In this document: positions 1-5,158 of the stretch, piece by piece
Position numbering within the stretch: the stretch's first letter is position 1
Layout of the letters: every line of letters starts with the position of its first letter
Origin: Candidatus Aminicenantota bacterium
GTDB lineage: Bacteria; Acidobacteriota; Aminicenantia; Aminicenantales; Aminicenantaceae
DNA length: 5,611 bases
Assembly (NCBI GenBank): GCA_030670375.1
Contig: DAOVBT010000161.1
Coordinates: 1 to 5,611 of the forward strand
Direction of reading: 5' to 3'
The notes under the pieces: generated by a model
Databases searched by the model: none
Told to the model about the DNA's origin: nothing
What the model saw: only the letters and a program-made list of their open reading frames with translations
Made by a program: the position numbers and the translations under genes

Positions 1-26
1 ATTTTTGGGATTTTATCTTCGGACAT
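1..26 (-). CDS. First eight codons of a gene running off the left edge
   Basis: An ATG at 26 opens a frame reading M-S-E-D-K-I-P-K to the window edge. It is preceded by AGAAAGGA (33-40) at six bases, a good ribosome binding site, and lies 56 bases after the kinase stop in the same direction. Too little is visible to name a product. The strong site and the spacing make a real start likely. Confidence 0.6.
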
Positions 27-44
27 TTTTTATCCTTTCTCCCC

Positions 45-68
45 ATCTCGCCTATACGCCATCGAGAT
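45..68. repeat. Short inverted repeat upstream of the left-edge gene
   Basis: ATCTCG (45-50) and CGAGAT (63-68) form perfect six-base arms around a 12-base loop, between the kinase stop and the next ribosome binding site. No T-run follows on the minus strand, so it is not an obvious terminator. It could be an operator or a leader hairpin, or chance. Confidence 0.35.
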
Positions 69-82
69 TGAGGTAAAGTATT

Positions 83-748
83 CTATTTATTATGTTTATT
101 GGTTTTGCTAAGAGGAACATAGAACAACGGGCTCTTTTTCATCTGCTTGATCTTGTCGATCAGATCGAATATTTCCTCTTCTCTATCGAAGTCCATTTCA
201 TCGGCCTTCACCACGAGCAGGGGCGCAACCTGGTAATTGAAGAAAAAATAGTCAAAAGCACCCAGGACATCCTCCAAATATTTTTCCGCAATATTCTTTT
301 CCAAGTCTGAACCTTCTTTGTTTATTCTCCTGAGCAAAGTCGGGAGGGAGATCTGAAGATATATGACTAAGTCCGGCTTGGCGACCCTCTCGGTCAAAAT
401 GCTGTAAATCCTGTCGTAAACAACGAGTTCATCGTCCGTCAGAGTTTGATAGGCATAAATCTTGTCTTTTTCGAACATGTAGTCACAGATCACCCTTTCT
501 TCGAAAAGGTCTCTCTGGAGAAGCCTTGACTGCTGGTGGTATCTGTTCACTAAAAAAACCAGCTGGGCGAGGAAGGCAGCACCTTCCAGTTCATCATAAA
601 AATCCTTGATATACGGATTTTCCAAGCGGTCGAAGATAACTTTCCCGCCTATTTTCTGCGCCAGGATGTTTGCCAGTCGGGTTTTCCCAGATTTCATAAT
701 TCCCTCTATAGCAATGTGCCTGAAGGGAATATCCTGTTTCGTTATCAT
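83..748 (-). CDS. Deoxynucleoside kinase-family protein (P-loop)
   Basis: The 221-residue soluble protein belongs to the deoxynucleoside kinase / thymidylate kinase-like P-loop family, which transfers phosphate from ATP to salvaged deoxynucleosides. Visible landmarks are the P-loop G16-I-M-K-S-G-K-T23, E43-N-P before the substrate helix, FLAQLVFLVNRYHQQ (59-73), the D89-Y90 motif with KDKIYA after it, KPDLVIYLQ (124-132), and a lid region starting R140-R141. The D-Y pair replaces the D-R-S of classical kinases, as I recall for many bacterial members of this branch, so it is not necessarily a defect. The lid sequence (RINKEGSDLE) has fewer arginines than usual. The ATG at 748 is the only possible start that keeps the P-loop; its nearest purine-rich site, GGAAAGG, is about 14 bases away, so translation may be weak. 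Substrate preference (purine or pyrimidine) cannot be read here. It probably has its own promoter. Confidence 0.88.
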   Translation of the reverse strand: MITKQDIPFRHIAIEGIMKSGKTRLANILAQKIGGKVIFDRLENPYIKDFYDELEGAAFLAQLVFLVNRYHQQSRLLQRDLFEERVICDYMFEKDKIYAYQTLTDDELVVYDRIYSILTERVAKPDLVIYLQISLPTLLRRINKEGSDLEKNIAEKYLEDVLGAFDYFFFNYQVAPLLVVKADEMDFDREEEIFDLIDKIKQMKKSPLFYVPLSKTNKHNK

Positions 749-802
749 TGTCTTTGGCTGTACCTTTCCACTCGTATATCAAACCGTCATCGGAACAGCA
801 TA

Positions 803-831
803 AAAATAGCGGATAATCGTGGATAAGTCAA
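803..831 (-). promoter_or_regulatory. Candidate sigma-70-type promoter for the deoxynucleoside kinase gene
   Basis: TTGACT (826-831, five of six consensus) and TATTTT (803-808, four of six) are separated by exactly 17 bases on the minus strand, in the 99-base gap after the PspC-domain gene. Transcription would begin near 796-797, about 50 bases before the kinase ATG. The spacer holds two direct copies of TTATCC ten bases apart, the upstream one within TTATCCACG. Confidence 0.55.
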
Positions 832-847
832 ACCCCCATAATTACTC

Positions 848-1069
848 TTATTTCTTCTTTTTTGTCGGAGGGGAGGCTTTCTCTTCAAGCGGAACAACGA
901 TCCACGCAACAACGTAAAAAATCAACATCGGGAATATGGCCGTTACCAAAGCAAGAGCTACAAATATGAGCCGAACAAGAGTGGTGTCGATATCAAAATA
1001 TTCCCCAAATCCAGCGCAAACGCCGCCGATCATTTTGTTTTCCTCAGAACGGGAAAGCTTTTTCGCCAT
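848..1069 (-). CDS. PspC-domain small membrane protein
   Basis: The 73-residue protein is almost entirely a PspC domain. Residues 3-24 carry the family signature (KKLSRSEENKMIGGVCAGFGEYF), then FDIDTTLVRLIF, then a hydrophobic stretch (about 31-60) ending AWIVVPL. It has one long or two short membrane segments and a charged tail, SPPTKKKK. PspC proteins sit in the inner membrane; in Enterobacteria PspC works with PspB in the phage-shock envelope stress response, but stand-alone mini-PspC proteins are common and mostly uncharacterised. No PspA, PspB or PspF is in this window. The ATG at 1069 is chosen because GAGAGG precedes it by five bases; an upstream TTG at 1117 would add 16 non-family residues and lacks a ribosome binding site. 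It follows the DUF1858-like gene by 48 bases, so it may share the operon or have its own weak promoter. Confidence 0.9.
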   Translation of the reverse strand: MAKKLSRSEENKMIGGVCAGFGEYFDIDTTLVRLIFVALALVTAIFPMLIFYVVAWIVVPLEEKASPPTKKKK

Positions 1070-1117
1070 TTTTTCCTCTCTATACTGAATTACGAATATG
1101 ATCGGATAAAAGTTCAA

Positions 1118-1321
1118 TTAACCCAAGAATTCATTCAACTCATCGATTGTTTTTTGCATACCAGGAATATTTTCTTCTTCGAGCAATTCGCCCAACGTGC
1201 ACCAGAGTGGCTCACCACAACGGATGCATCGGATCCCCTTCCTTGTCAGAAAGCCGACAGCTTCAGGATACTTTAGGACAAGATCTTCGATCGGTGTATC
1301 CAGCGTGACTTTTGGATCCAT
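1118..1321 (-). CDS. Small DUF1858-like cysteine protein, translationally coupled
   Basis: The protein has 67 residues. It resembles the DUF1858 / hybrid-cluster-protein-associated disulfide family: an N-terminal segment (VTLDTPIEDLVLKYPEAVGFL) followed by a conserved glycine and a CxxC motif, then a helical C-terminal half. Here the motif is C32-I-R-C35, with a third cysteine at C41. Such proteins are small, cytosolic and of unproven function; a redox-disulfide or metal-binding role is the usual proposal. The ATG shares its A with the TGA of the preceding dehydrogenase (TGATG), and no good ribosome binding site lies at the right distance, so translation probably depends on re-initiation. A longer in-frame extension to 1513 exists but runs through the dehydrogenase C-terminus and has no family character. 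Direct coupling suggests a link to the aldehyde dehydrogenase or its product, which is inference only. Confidence 0.85.
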   Translation of the reverse strand: MDPKVTLDTPIEDLVLKYPEAVGFLTRKGIRCIRCGEPLWCTLGELLEEENIPGMQKTIDELNEFLG

Positions 1322-2844
1322 CAATCCACGAATTTTATTCCCTGAGCCAGAGGGAGCTCCTTGGACCAGTTGATGGTGTTGGTCTGCCTCCGCATGTAAC
1401 CTTTCCATGCATCGGATCCAGACTCTCTTCCTCCGCCGGTTTCCTTCTCCCCTCCAAAGGCTCCGCCTATTTCTGCTCCGGACGTCCCAATATTGACGTT
1501 GGCAATTCCGCAATCCGAACCTTCATGGGAGAGGAATTTTTCGGCGGTCAAAAGATTTGTGGTGAAAACAGCACTTGACAGTCCCTGCGGAACTTCATTA
1601 TGCAACCGGATGGCCTCCTCGATGTCCTCGTACTCCATAAGGTACAGAATCGGAGCGAAAGTTTCGATATGAACGATTTCCGTCTGTTCGGGCATTTTAA
1701 CGATTGTAGGTTCGACAAACTGTTCGCCAAGATCTGAAAGACGATTTCCCCCACAGAGGACTTCTCCACCCTGCTCTTTTGCCTTCTCCAGGGCTGCCAG
1801 CATGTCTTCAACCGCTCCTTTTGTCACCAGAGGACCCATCAGGATTCCTTCTTTAATCGGGTCACCGATGATCACCTGCTTGTAGGCATTCACGATTCGC
1901 TCGGACAATTCAGAGGCGATGGACTTGTGCATGATAATACGCCGCGTTGATGTGCAACGCTGGCCAGCTGTTCCCACAGCTCCGAAAAGGATGGTGCGCA
2001 CAGCCATTTCCAGGTCGGCATCTTCGGCCACGATGACGGCATTATTGCCACCCAGCTCCAGTATGGTGCGGCCAAAACGCCGCGCCACAGCTTCGGATAC
2101 GCGACGCCCCATTCTGGTCGACCCTGTGAATGAAATGAGCGGCAGCCTCGAATCGTTTATCATACGTTCGCCAACAACCGCCCCTCTTCCGATGGTGATG
2201 TTGAAAATTCCTTTCAGGCCATGATCAGCCATGACCTGATTTGCGATGTGTTGGACAGCGATAGCCGTTAGAGGCGTCTGAGAAGACGGCTTCCAGACAG
2301 TGGTATCCCCACAGGCTGCAGCAATCGCCGCATTCCAGGCCCAAACCGCAACCGGAAAATTGAAAGCTGTGATAACGCCGATAGCCCCCAGAGGGTGCCA
2401 CTGCTCGTACATCCTGTGTCCCGGGCGTTCGGAATGCATGCTCAGACCATAAAGCTGGCGGGAAAGTCCGATGGCGAAATCACAGATGTCGATCATCTCC
2501 TGAACTTCACCATGACCCTCAGCCCTTATTTTTCCCATCTCGAGAGTGACCAGGTCTCCAAGAGGCTCTATTTTCTCTCTCAAAGCTTCTCCCAAATCCC
2601 TGACGATCAGTCCCCTTTTCGGAGCCGGCATCATCCGCCAGGTTTTGAAGCCCTCCACGGCCAAATGCAAGACTTGCTCGTAGGTTTTTTCCGTAGTCTG
2701 AAGCACTTTGGCGATAGGTTCACCCGTCGTCGGATTATACGAGACGATCTCCTCTCCTGCAGGGTCCTCGAACCAATCATCCGGGCCGGCGCAGGCGCCC
2801 ACGTTGACATCCTTTATCTGAAGTTTTTCAAGTATTTCTTTCAA
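1321..2844 (-). CDS. amaB: ALDH7-family aminoadipate-semialdehyde (piperideine-6-carboxylate) dehydrogenase
   Basis: This 507-residue NAD-dependent aldehyde dehydrogenase belongs to the ALDH7A1/antiquitin family, whose bacterial members (AmaB, Pcd) oxidise 2-aminoadipate 6-semialdehyde, the open form of piperideine-6-carboxylate, to 2-aminoadipate in lysine breakdown. Visible landmarks are AFNFP with N162, WKPS with K185, FTGSTRMG from 239, general base E263 in LELGG, nucleophile C297 in GQRC, and ETFAP from E394. Family-diagnostic stretches are EMGKI/GHGEVQE (102-116), FGGEKETGGGRESGSDAWK (463-481) and the ending YMRRQTNTINWS...LPLAQGIKF, almost as in antiquitin. R296, just before the catalytic cysteine, matches a residue tied to substrate carboxylate binding in this family. 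The start is TTG. It sits 17 bases after P5C dehydrogenase and its stop overlaps the next ATG. Family assignment is firm; substrate is inferred, since some members also accept other aldehydes. The symbol is by homology only. Confidence 0.92.
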   Translation of the reverse strand: MKEILEKLQIKDVNVGACAGPDDWFEDPAGEEIVSYNPTTGEPIAKVLQTTEKTYEQVLHLAVEGFKTWRMMPAPKRGLIVRDLGEALREKIEPLGDLVTLEMGKIRAEGHGEVQEMIDICDFAIGLSRQLYGLSMHSERPGHRMYEQWHPLGAIGVITAFNFPVAVWAWNAAIAAACGDTTVWKPSSQTPLTAIAVQHIANQVMADHGLKGIFNITIGRGAVVGERMINDSRLPLISFTGSTRMGRRVSEAVARRFGRTILELGGNNAVIVAEDADLEMAVRTILFGAVGTAGQRCTSTRRIIMHKSIASELSERIVNAYKQVIIGDPIKEGILMGPLVTKGAVEDMLAALEKAKEQGGEVLCGGNRLSDLGEQFVEPTIVKMPEQTEIVHIETFAPILYLMEYEDIEEAIRLHNEVPQGLSSAVFTTNLLTAEKFLSHEGSDCGIANVNIGTSGAEIGGAFGGEKETGGGRESGSDAWKGYMRRQTNTINWSKELPLAQGIKFVD

Positions 2845-2852
2845 AGTTTTTT

Positions 2853-2858
2853 CCTCCC
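2853..2858 (-). promoter_or_regulatory. Ribosome binding site deciding a TTG start
   Basis: GGGAGG lies eight bases before the TTG at 2844, inside the 17-base gap after the P5C dehydrogenase stop. No in-frame ATG occurs until residue 71, well inside the conserved fold, so this site picks TTG as the start. Confidence 0.8.
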
Positions 2859-2861
2859 GTT

Positions 2862-4490
2862 TTATTCTTCATCCATATACGGATAACGATAATCCTTGGG
2901 CGGATTCAAATTTTCCTTGATGGTCCGTGCGCTAACCCAGCGAAGCAGGTTGAGGTAAGATCCAGCCTTGTCATTGGTTCCGGAGCCGCGAGCTCCTCCA
3001 AAAGGCTGCTGTCCCACGACAGCCCCTGTTGGCTTATCATTGATGTAAAAGTTCCCAGCCGAATGGCGCAGGACCTTGGATGCTTGTCCAATGGCTTTTC
3101 TATCGAGGGCAAATATGGCGCCGGTCAAAGCATAAGGAGATGTCTTGTCACACATTTCAAGGGTCTGCGCATATTCCGACTCCGGATACACAAATAGGGT
3201 AAGAACCGGACCGAATATTTCTTCTTCCATGAGCTTGAACTGGGGATTCGTGGTGACGACCACAGTAGGCTCGATGAAATACCCTTTGGAATCATCGTAA
3301 CCACCCCCGACGATGATCTCTGCTTCGTTCGCATTTTTCGCATAGTCAATATACTCCACGATGCTGTCAAAGGCTGCCTTATCGATCACCGCACCCATAA
3401 ACATAGAAAAATCGGTAATATCTCCCATCTTGATCGTCTTGACCTGATCCACCAGACGTTCCTTCAGCCCAGGCCACAAATTCTGAGGGATATAGGCTCG
3501 ACTGGCTGCGGAACACTTCTGTCCTTGGTATTCGAACGCACCTCTGACCAAGGCGGTAACCACAACCTCCTCATCAGCTGAAGCATGAACAAAAATATAG
3601 TCTTTACCCCCAGTTTCGCCCACGATTCTCGGATAGGAGCGGTAGTTCATGATGTTTCCGCCGATGGTTTTCCACATGCCCTGAAACACGGCAGTACTCC
3701 CGGTGAAGTGGACACCGGCCAGATCGCCTTTTTCCAGAACAGGATCGCCCACATATCGCCCTGGTCCCGGGATAAAATTGATCACACCGTCTGGTAATCC
3801 GGCTTCTTTCCACAATTGTGTACAAAAATAGGCCGAATACACGGCAGAGGAAGCAGGTTTCCAGAGCACCACATTTCCCATCATTGCAGGAGATGTCGGA
3901 AGGTTTCCGGCAATGGAAGTGAAATTGAAGGGTGTCACAGCAAATACAAATCCCTCGAGGGCACGGTATTCCACATAATTCCAGCTGTCACCCGTCGAAT
4001 CAGGCTGTTCGGTATAGATTTGATTCATGTAATACGGATTATAGCGGTAAAAATCTATCAATTCACAGGCCGCATCGATTTCGGCTTGATGGGGGGTTTT
4101 GGACTGCCCGAGCATGGACGAAGCATTCAGAATGTCCCGGTATTTGGTTGCTAAAAGCTCGGCCGCTCTTAAAAACACCGCGGCACGCGAAATCCAATCC
4201 ATTTCAGACCAATCTTTCCAGGCCTTTTTGGCCTCTCCAACAGCCATCTCGATTTCTTCTGGACCAGCTTTGTGATATTGGGCCAAAAGATGACTATGGT
4301 CGTGGGGACAACGGCAGTCTGCCAAGTTCCCGGTTTTTACTTCTTTTCCCCCTATTATCAGGGGAATTTCCATCCTCTCACCAAGCATTTTTTTAATCTG
4401 CGCCTTCAAAGCCGCCTTCTCAGGAGTCCCAGGTGCAAAACTGATCACAGGTTCATTCGAAGGGCGCGGAACCCTCACAATACCGTTCAT
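2862..4490 (-). CDS. pruA: 1-pyrroline-5-carboxylate (L-glutamate gamma-semialdehyde) dehydrogenase
   Basis: This 542-residue cytosolic NAD-dependent aldehyde dehydrogenase oxidises glutamate semialdehyde, in equilibrium with P5C, to glutamate. That is the last step of proline catabolism and of ornithine/arginine breakdown. All ALDH landmarks are present: TPFNF with oxyanion-hole N189, WKP at 210-212 in the NAD site, FTGS at 262-265, general base E292 in VGETGGKD, nucleophile C326 in GQKCSA, and EEIFGPV from 423. The C-terminal block around VGQQPFGGARGSGTND (492-507) is the aldehyde-anchor loop characteristic of P5C dehydrogenases. The length and the motifs VLRHSAGNFYINDK and RCPHDHSH place it with the stand-alone mitochondrial ALDH4A1-like type rather than the PutA fusion. 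No proline dehydrogenase domain is fused or adjacent here. It opens a tight operon, with the next gene starting 17 bases after its stop. The function call is secure; whether proline, arginine or ornithine supplies the substrate cannot be read here. Confidence 0.95.
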   Translation of the reverse strand: MNGIVRVPRPSNEPVISFAPGTPEKAALKAQIKKMLGERMEIPLIIGGKEVKTGNLADCRCPHDHSHLLAQYHKAGPEEIEMAVGEAKKAWKDWSEMDWISRAAVFLRAAELLATKYRDILNASSMLGQSKTPHQAEIDAACELIDFYRYNPYYMNQIYTEQPDSTGDSWNYVEYRALEGFVFAVTPFNFTSIAGNLPTSPAMMGNVVLWKPASSAVYSAYFCTQLWKEAGLPDGVINFIPGPGRYVGDPVLEKGDLAGVHFTGSTAVFQGMWKTIGGNIMNYRSYPRIVGETGGKDYIFVHASADEEVVVTALVRGAFEYQGQKCSAASRAYIPQNLWPGLKERLVDQVKTIKMGDITDFSMFMGAVIDKAAFDSIVEYIDYAKNANEAEIIVGGGYDDSKGYFIEPTVVVTTNPQFKLMEEEIFGPVLTLFVYPESEYAQTLEMCDKTSPYALTGAIFALDRKAIGQASKVLRHSAGNFYINDKPTGAVVGQQPFGGARGSGTNDKAGSYLNLLRWVSARTIKENLNPPKDYRYPYMDEE

Positions 4491-4497
4491 ATCTCTT

Positions 4498-4505
4498 CCT
4501 CCTTT
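4498..4505 (-). promoter_or_regulatory. Ribosome binding site of P5C dehydrogenase
   Basis: AAAGGAGG, a full anti-16S match, lies seven bases before the ATG at 4490. It predicts strong translation of the first operon gene. Confidence 0.85.
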
Positions 4506-4539
4506 TTTTACCTGAATTATTCAAGTTTTAGAATCCAAC

Positions 4540-4568
4540 ATTATACATTAATAAAAACAATACTTCAC
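4540..4568 (-). promoter_or_regulatory. Candidate sigma-70-type promoter for the dehydrogenase operon
   Basis: A perfect TATAAT (4540-4545, minus strand) lies about 50 bases before the P5C dehydrogenase start. A weak -35 match, GTGAAG (4563-4568), is spaced 17 bases away. Transcription would start near 4533-4534 and leave a leader of about 43 bases. The region is markedly AT-rich compared with the flanking genes. The -10 is convincing by eye; the -35 matches only three of six consensus bases, so an activator could be involved. No operator-like repeat beyond the overlapping hairpin is evident. Confidence 0.55.
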
Positions 4569-4580
4569 TATATTGAAGCA
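4561..4580 (-). terminator. Weak hairpin plus T-run after the HD hydrolase gene
   Basis: Six bases after the TAA, the minus strand has arms TGCTTCA and TGAAGTA (one G-U pair) around a six-base loop, followed directly by TTGTTTTTATT. The layout is that of a Rho-independent terminator, but the seven-pair stem is AT-rich and weak. It would separate the HD gene from the dehydrogenase operon. The hairpin overlaps the proposed -35 region of the next promoter, so it could instead be chance in AT-rich DNA. Confidence 0.35.
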
Positions 4581-4585
4581 AGAAG

Positions 4586-5131
4586 TTAGAGGCCCAGATC
4601 CTTATCGATCCCCTGCATGGCTTCCAAGCAAATTTCGATGAAATCATCCAAGTCCATACCGATATTTTTGATCTGTTCGATATCCTCTCTCCTGGCTCCT
4701 CGCGCAAAACTCTTTTCTTTGTACCTCCGTTTCACGAAGGGCAGGTCCACTTCTTTGAGCTTCTTGCTGGGATGCATCAGGGTGGCCGCGATGATCAAAC
4801 CTGTGAGAGGATCGATGGAAAAAATGGACCATTCCATCTCATTCTGGCACTCAACATGACCGGCATGGGCTTGGACAGTCCGAATAATCTCTGCATCCAC
4901 CCCTTTCTCCTTCAAAATCTTGACAGTTTCTGTGGTATGCAACTCCGGACTTTTTTCGGTGATCTCATAATCCAGATCATGCAGGATTCCTGCCAGCCCC
5001 CATTTTTCCTCATCCTGACTGAGTCTGCGGGCCATCGCTCTCATGCAGGCTTCCACAGCAAAGCAATGTTTGACGAGATTTTTGTTCTTCAGATGAGCTT
5101 TCACCAGTTCCAAAGCTTCTTCTCTGTTCAT
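4586..5131 (-). CDS. HD-domain predicted metal-dependent hydrolase (COG2316-like)
   Basis: This 181-residue soluble protein belongs to the HD superfamily of metal-dependent phosphohydrolases. The likely metal ligands are visible in order: H22 (KHC), the H51-D52 pair in GILHDLDYE, and D107 in IDPLTGLI. H65, H89 and H92 are further candidates for a second metal site. The DPLTGLI segment, the later KSFARG motif and the LGL ending match my recollection of a conserved bacterial family annotated only as predicted HD hydrolase or HDIG protein; its substrate is unknown to me. The ATG start is supported by GGGAGG seven bases upstream (5139-5144). It follows the repeat-protein gene by 27 bases with no promoter evident between them, so both probably share a transcript. 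A possible terminator and a new promoter follow it, so it likely ends that unit. The family call is firm and the biochemical role is not. Confidence 0.9.
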   Translation of the reverse strand: MNREEALELVKAHLKNKNLVKHCFAVEACMRAMARRLSQDEEKWGLAGILHDLDYEITEKSPELHTTETVKILKEKGVDAEIIRTVQAHAGHVECQNEMEWSIFSIDPLTGLIIAATLMHPSKKLKEVDLPFVKRRYKEKSFARGARREDIEQIKNIGMDLDDFIEICLEAMQGIDKDLGL

Positions 5132-5138
5132 CTCTTTA

Positions 5139-5144
5139 CCTCCC
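5139..5144 (-). promoter_or_regulatory. Ribosome binding site of the HD hydrolase
   Basis: GGGAGG on the minus strand lies seven bases before the ATG at 5131 and fixes that start. Confidence 0.8.
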
Positions 5145-5158
5145 TTTTCTGTGCTATT

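Noticed and set aside
290..310. Loss-of-function mutation suspected from D-Y replacing D-R-S in the kinase
   Set aside because: The P-loop and other motifs are intact, and I recall D-Y as common in this bacterial branch, so it is not treated as a pseudogene.
1070..1117. TTG start at 1117 adding 16 residues to the PspC-domain protein
   Set aside because: No ribosome binding site precedes it and the added residues are outside the PspC domain; the ATG at 1069 has GAGAGG five bases upstream.
1322..1513. 64-residue N-terminal extension of the small DUF1858-like protein
   Set aside because: It lies in another frame inside the conserved ALDH7 C-terminus, is rich in Arg/Trp with no family likeness, and the coupled ATG at 1321 fits the known domain start.
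2395..2886. 163-codon open frame on the plus strand
   Set aside because: It is antisense to well-conserved ALDH coding sequence and its translation has no recognisable domain.
3816..4396. Overlapping plus-strand open frames of 112 and 154 codons
   Set aside because: Both are antisense to the conserved N-terminal half of P5C dehydrogenase and have low-complexity, domain-free translations.
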